From Coniella vitis (lineage: Eukaryota; Ascomycota; Sordariomycetes; Diaporthales; Schizoparmaceae), in the NCBI GenBank assembly GCA_011317545.1, contig WUJK01000013.1, forward strand, positions 434,001-498,000: a stretch of DNA of 64,000 nt, in the 5' to 3' direction. How positions within the stretch are numbered: the stretch's first letter is position 1; each line of letters begins with the position of its first letter. Under the pieces are notes generated by a model. It was not told where the DNA came from. It searched no databases and saw only the letters and a program-made list of their open reading frames with translations. Position numbers and translations under genes: made by a program. Below, piece after piece: positions 44,815 through 57,460 of the stretch.

Positions 44815-46810
44815 CTACAAGACCATTTTAAACGCCGGATCCCGATCATCCCCACGGCCCTCGTACCTGGCATACTTGCCGTCTCTCTTGTCCCGGTTCG
44901 TCTTCCAGCAGTACAGCACATTGGCCAATACCGCCGCCCAGGCATAGCACAACAGGCCGAGGATGATCGTGTGGCCCTTGTGGTAGGCGGGGCCTTGGTC
45001 GCTGGGATATATGAATGCTAGAAAAGAAAACGATTTGCATCTGATCAGCCAAGGGGGGAACCTTTCTGCTATTGGTTCGTCCAAAGGAGAGCAAAAGAAG
45101 CAAAAGTAAAAAAAGAAAAAAGGAAAAGAATAGCAAAGAAAACTGATCAAAAGACAGAGAAGGCGACAAAAGCTCAGTATACTCACTCGCAACAAATCCC
45201 CCCGCATTCGCAACAGCAAGCTGCAACGCCGACGTCGTGGCGCGCTTGTAATGCCCTGCCGAGTTGTTCGAGTTCCACACGAGCACGCACGGCACGCTCG
45301 AGTACATGCCGATCGCCATGAGACAGGTCATGGCGAACTTGGCCTGCGAGGAGGCGATGTTGGCGATGGCGGCGTAGCCTGCGATGGCGACGGGGAGGGT
45401 GAAGAGCATGATGACGCCGCGGAGCTTGAGGCGGTCTGATAGGAAGGCGATCAGGACTGTTTTTGCCGTGTTGTCAGCGCCATGTTCTCTTGTTGAAGGA
45501 CAGGAGTAACGCAATCAGAGAGGCGCTCCTCATCGTACGTACCTGTCACTGGAGTCGCGACGGCGTAGGGAATAACGCTCCAGAGTTGGGTTTGGTTCGA
45601 GTTGGAGGTTATGCCGAGTCCATTGATGATTGTGGGCAGCTGGACGGCAAAAGCCCATATTAGCATCCGTCTTTATTCTCACGTTCAAATCGCTCCTTTG
45701 CAGAATGACAAAAAGACTCACAAATAGTCCAAACGAGTATAGTCCTGCTAGAATGGCAAAGTAGGCCGTGGCAGTGAGCCATACTTGGATATTGAAGACG
45801 CCTCGTCTGACTTCGGACCACTGGAACCTTTCCTCTCGCTCAGTTGCGGTACTATACGCATCTGTCAGTCACCCTCGTGTGTTCCTATACAAAACAAGTC
45901 CACAAGTCAAAAGGATAGATGGAAGCAAGAGAAACAACCGTAGACAACTCACTTGAACCTCTCACTACCAACCTGAATCTCCCCCGACAACCTCTTCAGC
46001 GCAAACTCCTGCTCTTCAGCCGTCAAGAAGGACGCCGTCGCAAGATTATTCGCCAAAAACACAAGCGCAACCAGCCCGCACACAACCGTCAGTAAGCCCT
46101 CGATGATGAAAATCCACCTCCAGCCTTCCAAGCCCCCGCGCGGCCCAATCGCCGACAGTCCGCGCGCCAAGAGACCACCAAAGGCGCCCGAAAGCGAAGC
46201 AGCCGTGTAAAAGATGCCGATCCGGAGAGCCAGCTCGGCGCGCGTGTACAGCCCCGAAAGGTAGAGGACCATGCCGGGCAACAGGCCGCCCTCGGTGAGG
46301 CCCAGGACGGCGCGCACGGCGACAAAGCTGCCGTAGCTATGGACGAAGCCGAGGCACATGGTGACGATGCCCCAGGCGCAGGCGAGCAAGGCGAGCCAGA
46401 AGCGCGGAGTGAGGCGTTTCAGGATGAGGTTGGACGGGAGTTCACTGATCAGCCGTCAGCATTTCTTTTTCAACAACGCCTTTTCCCCCGTCATTGAGAC
46501 CGGCGGGAAGGGAATACCTTGCAATATAGGTTGCGTAAAAGACAGCCAGCCCTTGGTTATACTGCAGGTTCGTCATGTTGAGGTCCTCCGTGAGGCCAAT
46601 GATTTTGGCGTTGCCGACGTTGGTCCTGTCGAGAAAGGAGCAGAGGAAGAGCAAAGCGAGGATCGGCAGGATGCGCGTGTCGGTCTTGAGCAGGATGCGC
46701 CGTGTCATGTGGGCGTTGTAGTGCTGGTCGTGCGAGCGGGCGTGCGCATCCTCGACCTCGCCGGCCTTGGCTTTGGCCATCTCGTCGCTCATGTCGAAGC
46801 GAGAGTCCAT
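44815..46810 (-). CDS. MFS transporter, allantoate permease / anion:cation symporter family
   Basis: Six exons: 46518-46810, 45953-46444, 45722-45851, 45543-45639, 45187-45456 and 44815-45017, all junctions in phase, giving 494 residues. The conserved signature DRTNVGNAKIIGL in helix 1, ELPSNLILKR..., the RAVLGLTEGGLLPGMVLYLS segment and IGIFYTAASLSGAFGGLLA are typical of the Dal5/TNA1-like ACS family. Helices continue through FAILAGLYSFGLF, GVIMLFTLPVAIAGYAAIA and GLLCYAWAAVLANVLYCW, with about 12 in total. The N and C termini are cytosolic and charged. Relatives carry organic anions such as allantoate, nicotinate, pantothenate or biotin precursors across the plasma membrane; the substrate here is not predictable. 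Confidence 0.9.
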
Positions 46811-48685
46811 CTTTGGGGCGTCTGCCTCTGGTCTGAGAGTCGATGACGGGATCGCGGGCTATCTTTCTAAGGTTTACCGCAGTCTGCAAGATGCTGTTCA
46901 TTCAAGAGGAAAACACAAAGACTGTTTTGAGTGCGAGGTTACACAAGCGCCAACTTTTCACGAGCTGAAGAGGATTAAAAAAAAAAAGGGAAAACATTCT
47001 CGAGCGTGCCAACCAATGACCAAGCTCTCCATCCTCCCAGCCAAACCACCACCACTTAATATTACCCCGAATAAGCGTTGCTTTTGTTCCCCGCAGTCCA
47101 GCAGCAGACGCATGTTGGGACGATGACAGTCTTGCACTATGCCCCTTCTGATCGACGGCCACGGCACATGCAAAACGCAGTGCTCGCCACCAAAGTTAGC
47201 GAGTCGTCCAAGGGACGTGCCAGGTGCAACTCGAGATGTCTGATTGGATGTTGCTGCCCTCTTGCGCACACTCAACACGCTGACACGCATATACATGGGT
47301 ATTTCGCTGGCCCTTAAGTGCTTGGTGTAACGCTAGAAACTCCGGGCTGAAACTATGTCTGTTGGCGCTGGTGTTCATGATGATTCCAATGTCTGTCAGG
47401 ATTGGGTCACAGATCTTCATATCGCGTGTAATACCTTTACTGTAGAAGGGGGCATCCTGGCATGGACGCTGTGCCGTGTCTTTGCTGTGTCATGGATCGT
47501 TATCAGCCATGGAAGAACAAGTGCGTGGTGTACAGAATACCTGGCTAGGCATGTTCATAGATGTAAGGTCGATTCGTGCCTCTCAGGAAGGACTGAAAAT
47601 ATACTCAACACTGCCAACTTCTCAAGATACCGAGGTATTGCCGGCATGTCTTGTAGAAGCTCGTCATTATAGTATATAGATAGGTGCGAGAGGGTGATAT
47701 TCAGTACCAGGTAATCTCAATTGTTCAGGGTGACGTGACCAACCGTGCTCTTTGCATAGATTACTGAGTGTATTCTTCTTATATGAAGTGACTGCTGCCC
47801 GTACTCGTGCTGTTGCTTTCTTGGCCCTTGAATATCTCATTTCACGTCCAATTTCTCTATGCGTAGACTCACTTTTGAAGGCGAGCTGCTCTCCTGATCC
47901 GCGGAGGACATTTGTTTTTGTTCACCCATGACTGATGTCTCAACTTCTTGAAGTCTTGTCTATAAAATATGTTGCTCATCCAACACCTTGTGTTTATTAC
48001 CTGGCCCAATCATTCCATGTCCAGAGTTGAATTTGTCCAGATCATGCTTGTTGGCTTGAGTTGGCGACGGCCTCTACTTGCAACAACCATTTTCAAATCT
48101 CAAAGACTATCTCAACTTCTTGTTTTCTTTTTCCACTCTCCCGTGAAACCTTGCCGGGTTCCAGAAAGAAACAATCCAAAACCGAGACCTCACCCGGAGA
48201 ACATTCATCTGGCTCCAATATGCTCGGCCTCCAAAAGTCGGCGCCGAGCCGGGCCGGGCGGCCAACAGTGGGCCCGCGTGTAGATGACGTCGCCGGTCGG
48301 CAGAACAAGGCCCGTCCCATGTTGCTGGATATCAATCGCATCACATCTGGGCAGATTCATAGACTGCTTGTTGGTGGTTCATGGTAATTCCGGCTCGGAT
48401 CTCATTCTCGTCGCCCTGATTTCCTCGTGAGAGGCTGCCTTGTCCGGTTTTTCCGATCCTGGCATTGTGTTTTTCTGGGATTGGGTGGGATCGTGATCGT
48501 CGTCCTCCTTTCTGTTCTCTCTTGTCGTCTTTGGCTCTGGTCTGGTTGATTATTATTATTATTATTTTTATTGTTATTCTTCTTCTTCTTCTTCTTCTTC
48601 TTCTTCTTCACCAAACAACTGACTCTGATCTGTTCTCCTCTTTGGCTCCATCCAGGCATCACCGCATCCTCCCACTCACTGCCCA
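46811..48685. other. 1.9-kb divergent intergenic region with (ATT)n and (CTT)n tracts
   Basis: No gene recognised. It lies between the outward-facing MFS and SCOT start codons. ATT repeats at about 48549-48570 are followed by a CTT run at about 48579-48609 in the presumed SCOT leader. Confidence 0.5.
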
Positions 48686-50583
48686 ATGGCCTCGCCAGCA
48701 CGACCGCTGCGGCGCACGATGCCGTCCCTCGTGGCCGCCGCCCGCAGAACACCATCCACAGCAGCAGCATCATCCGTCCGCCTGGCTCGCATAGCAGCAA
48801 CCGCAACCGCCGCCGCACCTACAGTCACCACCCGTCTCTTCACAACCACAGCCCGCGCCCTCTCAGCGCCCAACCGCCCCTCCTCCTCCTCCCGCCCCTC
48901 GCCAGCCCCGACCCGCGGCGCCTCCAAACTCTACCCCTCCGCCGACGCCGCCGTAGCCGACATCCAGTCCGGCTCCACCATCCTCTCCTCGGGCTTCGGC
49001 CTCTGCGGCGTCGCCGAAACCCTCATCACCGCGCTTCACCGCCGCGGCAAGTCCTCGCTCCACTCCCTCACCGCCGTCTCCAACAACGCCGGCGTCGAGG
49101 GCAAGGGCGGCCTCAGCGTGCTCACCCAGGCGGGCCAGGTCGACCGCCTGGTGCTCAGCTACCTCGGCAGCAACAAGATCCTCGAGCACAAGTACCTCAC
49201 GGGCCAGATCGCCGTCGAGCTGTGTCCGCAGGGCACGCTGGCGGAGCGGCTGCGCGCCGCGGGCAGCGGCATCCCGGCCTTCTTCACGGCGACGGGCGCG
49301 CACTCGCTCGTGCAGAGCGGGCAGATCCCCGTGCGCATGGACCCCTCGGGCAGCGGCCGGGCCGTCGAGCCGGGCACCCCGCGCGAGACGCGCATCTTTG
49401 GCGGCCGGACGTACCTGCTGGAGACGGCGCTGGCGGGCGACGTGGCGATCCTGCGCGCGTGGAAGGCCGACACGGCCGGCAACTGCGTGTTCCGCTACAC
49501 GACGCGCACGTTTGGGCCCATCATGGCCAAGGCGGCGCGCGTGACGATTGTGGAGGCGGAGCAGATTGTCGAGGTGGGCGAGATTGGGCCGATGGAGGTG
49601 GATCTCCCGGGCATCTACGTCGACCGCATTGTGCCCGCGACGGCGGAGAAGAATATCGAGATGCTCAAGTTGCGCGAGGAGGCCGGGGATGCGCCGGGCG
49701 CTGCGGCTGCGGGTGGCGACGGGAAGAAGAGCGAGGCTGTGCTGAGGAGGGAGAGGATTGCGCGCCGCGCGGCCAAGGAGTTGAAGGATGGCTTCTATGT
49801 GAATTTGGGCGTGGGCATCCCCACGCTGGCGCCGAGTTTCTTGCCCGAGGGCCAGAAGGTCTGGCTGCAGAGTGAGAATGGCATTCTGGGAATGGGCCCT
49901 TATCCTACCAAGGATGAGGTTGATCCGTATGTCCTTTTCTTTTTCTTCTCTTCTTTTGCCTTCCTCTCCACCAAACATTTATGCTAACAAAAACCACACC
50001 ACAGAGACATCATCAACGCCGGCAAAGAAACAGTCACCCTCCTCCCCGGCGCCGCCACCTTTGATTCCTCCGAGTCCTTTGGCATGATCCGCGGCGGCCA
50101 CGTCGACGTCTCCATCCTGGGTGCTCTGCAGGTCGCCGCCAACGGCGACTTGGCCAACTACATGATCCCCGGCAAGGTGTTCAAGGGCATGGGCGGCGCC
50201 ATGGACCTTGTCTCGAACCCGGACCAGACCAAGATTGTCGTCGCGACGGAGCACGTGGCCAAGGACGGCAGCTCCAAGGTGGTCGATGTGTGCACCTTGC
50301 CACTCACGGGCGCGAGGGTCGTGAGCACGATTATCACGGACTTGGTGAGTCTTGTTCCTTTTGTCAAAATTTGGTATTGTGGTTGGGGGATAAAAGACAA
50401 GGGGCCACAAACAAGAATAAGACAAAACAAACTAACAGAAAACTACAGTGTGTCTTCCAGGTCGATAGAGAGGTGGGCGGACTGACGTTGACCGAGTTGG
50501 CGCCCGGCGTGGATGTCGAGCAAGTCAAAGCCAAGACGGACGCCAAGTTCAGGGTTGCGGACAACCTGGTGAGCATGGAGTAA
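48686..50583 (+). CDS. succinyl-CoA:3-oxoacid CoA-transferase, mitochondrial
   Basis: Three exons: 48686-49926, 50005-50344, 50449-50583 (78- and 104-bp introns), giving 571 residues. The N-terminal 75 or so residues are Arg/Ser/Ala-rich without acidic residues, a mitochondrial presequence. The alpha part has SGFGLCGVAETLI, TAVSNNAGVEGKGGL and GGRTYLLE, and the beta part has VNLGVGIPTLAP followed by the catalytic Glu (about residue 397) in SENGILGMGP, then GAATFDSSESFGMIRGGH. The fused alpha-beta chain is the eukaryotic SCOT form. It transfers CoA between succinyl-CoA and acetoacetate or propionyl/acetyl groups; in fungi this also covers propionyl-CoA detoxification. The third exon was set at CVFQVDRE, the family pattern. 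Confidence 0.93.
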
Positions 50584-50810
50584 AAGGGAATCCGTTCTGG
50601 TGTGTTTGTATTTGTGTGTATATATAGTTCTAGAGTCTACTTGATACCTCATCCGCAAGATGAACACTTTGTATCCACCAATTCATGCTTCGATATGGGA
50701 TGTGTGTCATGGTGTATCTTTTATCTTTGTTCAAACCAGCTGCCAGCTGCATTGATATATCCAAGACTCTTCTTTGCGCATTTATATACCCATATATACA
50801 CACCATCCCA

Positions 50811-51771
50811 TTACAGCTTGCTAGCAAAGTTGTTCCCTACAGCTTCCGCAATCTCATCCACACTCCGCAACACCCACTCACTACCCTCATTCCCAGCCAA
50901 CCACGCCAATCCCTGCGCCTCCTCTGCACTATCCGCCTCCTTCTCATGCCACCCTTGCTCCACCGCCTTGCGCAGCCCAAACACATGGCTCAGCACCTGC
51001 GGGCCCACGCCCGTCTGCGCCCGCAGCGTCGCAATCGCCACAAGACTCGTCAAGACCCTGCCAACGTTGGCCAGCCCGCCTCTCTGCAGCGCGGCGCCCG
51101 TGACGCCATCCTCGGGGTTGCTCAGCAGCGCGGCATAGTGGCTGCTGAGGATGTGCACGGGAAGGTCGGGGTGGCTCTCTGCCAGCTTGTTGACGAGTTT
51201 GGTCGCAAAGGGGTCGTAGACAGAGGTCCACAGGGCGCGACCCGTCGCTTGTCGGGCGGCGAGATTCTCTGGGGTGATGGTGCGCGAGGGCTTGGTTTCG
51301 AGGGCGGATTGCACCGTCGAGGGCAGGGAGGAGCGGAAGGCGCCGAGGCAGTTGATGGAGCGCGGGATGCCGTTGAAGGAGATGCATTTGAGGCCGACTT
51401 CGCGGATCAGCTCTGCGGCTGGCACGGGCGGCAGGGTCGGATAGGGGGAGGAGGAGGAGGAGGAGGAGGCCGTGTGGTGGAGCGTGGCCAGGGAGTCGGG
51501 AGAATTGAGGGTGAAGGTTGCGGCTGCCTGTGGTTTTGGTTTACAAGCGTTAGCAAGAGGCAAGAAGGTCAAGCAGAGCGCAAGGACACAACGGGAGCGG
51601 GAACAAACATACAGACAGCACGATCCACGGCTTGGGACCAAGGCTCTGTGTCTGGGCTTTGGAGGCAATCCGCTCGTACAGCTTGCCAATGCCTGCGGGC
51701 GCCTTGGCTGGGCCTGGACGGGCAAAGGGAGCGTTGATGAGCTCCTTGAGAGCAGGCGACAGCTTGGACAT
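50811..51771 (-). CDS. AhpD-like (carboxymuconolactone decarboxylase fold) protein with peroxisomal SKL tail
   Basis: Two exons, 51613-51771 and 50811-51527, with an 85-bp phase-0 intron, giving 291 residues. The chain is mainly helical, with LIREVGLKCISFNGIPRSIN and LGAFRSSLPSTVQSAL resembling the AhpD-like core found in many fungal hypothetical proteins, although the usual CxxC is not present (a single Cys before ISFNGIP, another at INCLGAF). The chain ends ASKL, a type 1 peroxisomal targeting signal. Family assignment is by pattern and moderate only. It is tail-to-tail with SCOT, 227 bp apart, and divergent from the dicarboxylate carrier. Confidence 0.68.
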
Positions 51772-52328
51772 GGTGGGATTGCGGTCTTGTTTCTTCCTCT
51801 GTGGCTGACGGTCGTGATGATGGCGGTGGGCGGAGGGGTGAGGGTTTGTTGCCAAAACAGTCAGTCCCAAGTCAGGATTGGCAGTGGCAGCTAGAAAGTA
51901 TCAATCAGCAGCAAGCAAATAAACAGGAACCAAACCCTAGAAACACACTGCCAGTCAACGCGTCGTCGCAAGAATTCAACCCGAACAGACCGCATTGCGT
52001 CAGGATGAGCCGAGGCCGAGGGCCCCGCCAAAACACTCACGGTCGATAACGGCGGGCGGCAGAAAAACCGCCGGCCTGAAACCACCCCTGCCGCTTTTCG
52101 TTAGTGTCCCCGTGACGTCGGCGCTACTTGGGGGTGCCTTTTGGCGGCTGGCAGAATTGTCGACCGACCCCGGGCGGCGCCAGCTGGGCGCACTCAATGC
52201 AGTATTCCGCCCTCCTGTCCGTCCCACTGGGACTCGAGACAAAAAGGAATGCCAATCGAGGAACACGACTAGTATAGGTGATCTTTCCGCTTGATTGTTG
52301 TTGATTCGCATATGTCAAATCGCAAGTC
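51772..52328. promoter_or_regulatory. divergent promoter region, AhpD-like gene and dicarboxylate carrier
   Basis: A 557-bp interval with start codons facing outward at both ends. It contains no recognised motif. Confidence 0.45.
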
Positions 52329-53852
52329 ATGGCTAACAAATCGCAACGACAACAGCAGAAACAGCCGTGGTGGCTTGGGTGAGTTTGGAATTGTCCCGCT
52401 CCTTCAACCCTGTATTTACAGTGGCAATGGCGCTGTTGAGCCGCTGAAAGATGCCGCCCAGCAGAGGGTAGTTAGTGGGTGTAGGGGGTGTGCTAACAGT
52501 GCTGTTTCAGTGGTGCTGCTGCCTCCATGGCGGTGTGCTTTAGTGAGTTTCAAGTCCCCTCCCCTACGAATAAGAACACCACAGGTTGGTGCTGGGTGGT
52601 GCACAAGTGCTGATGGTGATGGCTTCACTTTGCAGCACACCCACTCGACCAGACAAAATAGTACGTCACTTATCTCCAGATATAATGATTTTTATAATCA
52701 TCCATTCTAATACGAGTTACACTCCAGCCGTATGCAAGTAATGCAAAACAAGGCGCCCATGCTACGAACCCTCTACGGCTTTGCTGCCAGAGACGGTGAG
52801 CCTTGTCTCTCTTTCTGCCCCCTTTTCCAATTTCTCTATATGGTATATATCTCTCCGTTCGTTTCATCCTCATCACTGACACCTCATGTACTACCAGGTA
52901 TTCCCTCCCTCTGGACCGGCCTCAGTGCTTCCATCCTCCGCCAATCCACCTACTCCACCGCCCGCTTCGGCCTCTACACAGTCCTCACCCAACAGCTCCA
53001 ATCCGACAACACCCCGCTGACCCCCTGGACCACCATCCTCTGCGCCGGCGTGGCAGGCGGCCTTGCCGGCATCATAGGCAATCCCGCCGAAGTCATCCTG
53101 GTCCGCATGTGTGCCGACGGCGCCAAGCCCCCGGCCCAGCGCCTGCACTACCCGGACGCCATCCGCGGGCTGGCCCAGATCGCGCGCGATGAAGGCATCG
53201 CTACCTTTGGCCGCGGGCTGACGGCGACGGTGATACGGAGCGTCTTGATGAACGTGGGGCAGATTGCGCCGTATACCGCGGCCAAGGCGTATCTGCTGCG
53301 CAAGACGAGCATGGCGGACAATGTTCGCACGCACATGGCTGCGTCGCTGGTGGCGGGCACGGTGGCGACGACGATTTGTGCGCCGGCGGATGTGCTCAAG
53401 AGTCGGATCCAGGCGGCGAGCAGGGCGGGGTCTTCGTCGGTATGTTCTTTCTTTTGGTTGTTGTTGTCTTTGGGGGAGCATCGGTTTGCTAACGGATTCG
53501 GACATGGCGATGGTTCTCACAGAGTCTCCTACAAGTCCTCTCTCAGGGTCTACAAAAAGAAGGGCCTCTGTTTCTAATGAAAGGATGGACGCCTGCTTGG
53601 CTACGCTTGACGTGAGTTTTACTTTCTCCCTTTCCCGAATTCATCTCCATCTCTCTCTCTCACACACCAAACCGGTCTTTATGAAAACGTCATATGAAAA
53701 CCAACAAAATCCATATTAATGCTTCTGACATCAACAGCCCCCACACAATCCTCACCTTTGTCTTTATAGAAAAACTTCAAGATCTCGTCAACTGGCGCGC
53801 AACCACCACCACCACCACACCCACAACCGCTTCGGAAAAGGTCAAGGTATAA
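52329..53852 (+). CDS. dic1: mitochondrial dicarboxylate carrier (Dic1 type)
   Basis: Seven exons: 52329-52378 (50 nt), 52511-52542 (32), 52636-52660 (25), 52728-52795 (68), 52898-53439, 53523-53611 (89), 53738-53852, giving 306 residues, normal for the SLC25 family. The three carrier repeats each show the signature: HPLDQTKYRMQ in repeat 1, built from exons 3 and 4, NPAEVILVRM in repeat 2, and APADVLKSRI in repeat 3. GIPSLWTGLSASILRQSTYS and GWTPAWLRL are typical of the dicarboxylate branch. The inner-membrane carrier exchanges malate or succinate for phosphate. Every small exon is forced by phase and family sequence. The C terminus is Thr-rich. Confidence 0.93.
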
Positions 53853-54598
53853 GGCGAAATACCTCCCTTGGCTATGACTGTTCGCCGGTACCTACACATC
53901 CGCACATTGAGTACCAGGTTCCTTTTTTTGGTCTAGATGTTGTTGATTTGCCATTTGGTATCCCTAAGCGAGATGTCCAAAAGGCTCAATAGCGGTAGTC
54001 CAGCCTAGCCCAGCCCAGCCCAGCGCACGCACCGAGGCAGGGTGAGCAAATGGAGAGAGGGAATGACAGTAGTGATTTTTTCTCTTGCCCCCTTACTTTT
54101 TGTTAGCTAGTTGGTCTAGGGCCTCTCCAGTCCATGACTTCACCATTTCAGCGAGCGGGCGATTTGGGCGTTTTTGATATATCAAGGTGGTTGTCGTCTG
54201 ATTTGTGGTTTTTCTTTCCTCGGTCGAACGCACAGTTGAGTCATACATAAGTGTTACAGAATGTTATTTGTCTTTTTATTTGTGTTACCTGTCTTAACTA
54301 GATATCATCCTGCGTACTCATCTCCAATAGTCATTCTCTTGATATCTGCCATCCGTTTCAAAAGTTGGCCATCTTAGAATGTTATGGGCACGTTGCGCGC
54401 ACCAATTTTGTGCATTGCAATGACTATATGTAGTATATATGCATCTTGCGTATTCCACTGGCCCAAGACTAATGGATAACGGGTATCAATGTATACCATA
54501 AGCAAACACACACAACCTTTATAATCAAGTCGCTCAACCACAACATAGTAAATTGACTTTTCAGAGCACCATACGCCACACCCCCTTTTCTAACCCCG
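53853..54598. other. intergenic, convergent 3' flanks
   Basis: Contains a short run of imperfect CAGCC pentamers at about 54000-54025; otherwise nothing recognised. Confidence 0.45.
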
Positions 54599-57460
54599 TC
54601 AGAACCCAAAATCAGGCCAGTGGCTCCATGTAGGCAAGAAATCAAAGGCCCCCGGATCCTCCCACCCAAATCCGCCACCAGAGGGCGGAGGGACAGCTCC
54701 GTTGCGTCCGCCAGCACCACTACCGAGGTTCGTACCAAACCCGGTATCGAACTCATTGCCAGCCCTGTTCAACGCCTCGATAATCTGATCGCCACTCATT
54801 GAACTAAAAGGAAACAATTCAGCCGCGGCGTGGGTGCCACCCGACCAGCTCGGCGCGCCCGTCTCGTATGCATTTATTGGTGCGGTGGAGGGCGGTGCCG
54901 GGATAGTGAAGCTGTTTGCATTCAGCCCACTCGAGTGTCCGCTCGAGGCCTTGCGCGATGCCTCGGCAAACGATAGACCTGCCCGTGTTGGATCAGAGTA
55001 GAGCTGACTGGATGCAAGACTCGGGGTGCCGGCCCCATTCCTTGATTGGGGCCCCGTATCTGCTGCCGCCTTGCGAACGAGCAGCCGCAGGTATTTCGCG
55101 TATAACCCGCACGTTCCATTGCGGTGGAGCGTGATGTTGCCGATTCTCTCGAGCACGTCAGATGTTTCTTCAATCAGAGTGCGCACCGACGGTGCCAGTG
55201 CCGCGCTACTGCTATTTGTATTTGCATTGCCAACGTTCGACAATTGCGTGCTGAGGCGTAATGCGAAACAGGCCGCAAACGAGACCATGATTGCTGTGTT
55301 GTTGGGCATCGAGTAAAGCTGCTTTTCACCCTGTACGACCGCTCGCATGACATTGACAGCAGCCGATAAACTCGCCGTGCGGAAAAAGTGTCGTACCTCA
55401 AGAGGCGCTGTAGGATGGTTGATGACGCTGCTGTAGATGGAAAGACGTGTATGTGTGATCAGAATCTCGACATAGGGTGGAAGACGGTTCTCTGTGGAAT
55501 GGTCAGTGGGATCTTCACAGGGTATTCATTTAACAGTATCCCGACATACGTGGTCCTTGACCTATAGTCTGGCCCCATTCAAGGTACCACTGCTCGAAAA
55601 ACTTGTCCACCGTGCTTTGTATTCTGTCCGAAAAATGATTAGCCCCCCCAAAATGCCAACAACGGGCACCACGAACGGATAGACTCACGATCGAGCAATA
55701 ACGGACCCATCCGACATCATATCTCTGGATCCATCACACAGCGAGCGAATGGTATCGAACAGGCCGTCCAGATCCCTCCTCAGCACTGCCATAGACACGA
55801 GCGCACCGTCCATTGGGTCAGCTATATCTGAAATGTGCCACCGGTCACATCTCCTAATCAGCGGCGTTACCGGCAATGTGTAAGGTCGCCCACGGGCTAG
55901 ACACATGCCCCGTTCAAGAACAAAGAGGGCAAGCCAGCACCGCTCTCTACGTCGCACAAGCCTCCGACCCAGCTCAGAAGCAGGATCCACATCTTTGAAG
56001 CCCGCAGACCGCAATGCAACCTCGGGGTCTATACAGTCCTGTCGCGCCAGTTGCCCAGCAGTTCCCGTCCGGAATGCCTCTGACGGCATTGAAATCTTGG
56101 GCAGCTGCAAGTCGATGGCTATCGTGGTGGCAATCGAAATATACCAGCAAGTTTCGTCGTCGGTGCTATGCACGCCCGGACCCATCCACGGCACATTGAT
56201 CATGAAGGCGAGAACAATCTCCGTCGAACGGTGGCGGTGCTCAATGACTTTTCTTGCTAGCAGCTTGCAGTGCTTCGAGAGGCGTTTGGATAGCGCGGCA
56301 GCATTCTCCATAAACAATGCTGAAGCGGCCATGATGGATGTGAACAAAAAGGGCGATCGGGTGCGTGTCCACGGAACCGTGTAGATGGTTGGGTCAAGAC
56401 CCCACCGCGTGTGGGCGAGGTTTTTGTGGAAACTGGTTGCCAATGGTCAGTATGATATCCCGGTACGCTCAACAACGGTGAGACCAGCGCAACTGACAAG
56501 TCGAACAGCATTTCAGCCTCCTCTTCTGTCACCAGACCAAGATCGATCGGGTCGTAGTCCTCACCCTGATCAACACTAAAATGCGTCGTCCCGAAAAAGT
56601 GCTCGACCCGTCTCATTTGCGAGTCGACTTCATCGGCCACACTACTTGCTGCCGGATGCGAGGTGGCCGTCGCCGGGGACTGGCCATGGCTAGACTCGGG
56701 TGAGAGGTGCAGGTTGGAGGCTCGAGCCAGCAGCTGCAACGGGTTCTCGGCGTCGTCGACAGCAAGGCGTTCTTCGGGTTTGACATGTCTTGGCAAAAGA
56801 AGAGATTGGCGGCGGGGTGGATTTTCGGTGTGGACTCGAGGACTTTCTTCCTCGTCTGATGATGAGTCTAGCTGCTCACTAGATGCATTTGTCATAAGAC
56901 GCGGCCTCTTGTTGCTCCCATCTGCGGAGCCATTGAGGCGAGGTTCTTGGCCAGCCGCCAGCATCGACTTGAGCTCAGCAATGGCCTTGTTTGCGTCGCT
57001 GCCTTGCACATCGGGACCAGCTCTTCTGAGAGCCTCTTCGACCTGAAAAAGCGCCTTCTCCAGACCTTTGCGCTTGCTATTCGGCCGAGGTTAGCCAAGG
57101 AATTTCCGGCGCACAAGCAAAAAAACAGGGAAAGGGGCAAGAGGCTTTCTACTTTTTGACTCCTTTCCGTCTACCAACATTAAAGGTTGGGCGAACACAC
57201 TCTCCGCCTGTTTGCGCGCAGCGGCGACAGCGGACGGGATCAGTGCCCTTTTCGCAGCGAACCTTGCTTTTGCGACAGGCCAGACACGCTGCGACCTTGG
57301 AGGTGCGCTGCTCAGCGACAGGGGAGGTGGCGTTGATGCTGCCGTTCTGGCTGTTTTGCGGACTGCATATTTCCAAGCTCAGGTCGGCCTGTGATACTGC
57401 GCCGTCGCCAGGCGAGGCTGCCTTGATAGCGACGCTGTCACGGACCTTTGGGTTGTCCAT
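54599..57460 (-). CDS. Zn2Cys6 fungal transcription factor
   Basis: Five exons: 57153-57460, 56498-57076, 55689-56432, 55550-55623 and 54599-55491, in phase throughout, giving 865 residues. The zinc cluster ACLACRKSKVRC, then CRRCAQTGGEC, lies at about residues 59-88 with a basic linker (NVGRRKGVKN) and a short coiled-coil-like GLEKALFQVEEALR. A large acidic/Ser region follows, then a middle homology-type helical domain (EMLFDFFHKNLAHTRW, FLFTSIMAASALF). The C terminus is Gly/Ser/Asn-rich with an aromatic end (FDFLPTWSHWPDFGF) that could serve as an activation segment. It is a nuclear DNA-binding regulator; the target genes are unknown. No neighbour suggests a pathway. Confidence 0.9.

Noticed and set aside
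48863..49978. A 371-codon open frame antisense to SCOT
   Set aside because: Arg/Leu/His-rich mirror of the GC-biased coding strand; the sense strand has the catalytic motifs.
55380..55400. A GAG/GTACGA donor-like site in the last exon of the Zn2Cys6 gene
   Set aside because: The frame reads straight through with family-like sequence, so no intron is needed.
54599..57460. Assigning the Zn2Cys6 factor as the protease regulator PrtT
   Set aside because: The zinc cluster and linker do not match the PrtT pattern as I know it; only a generic family call is safe.
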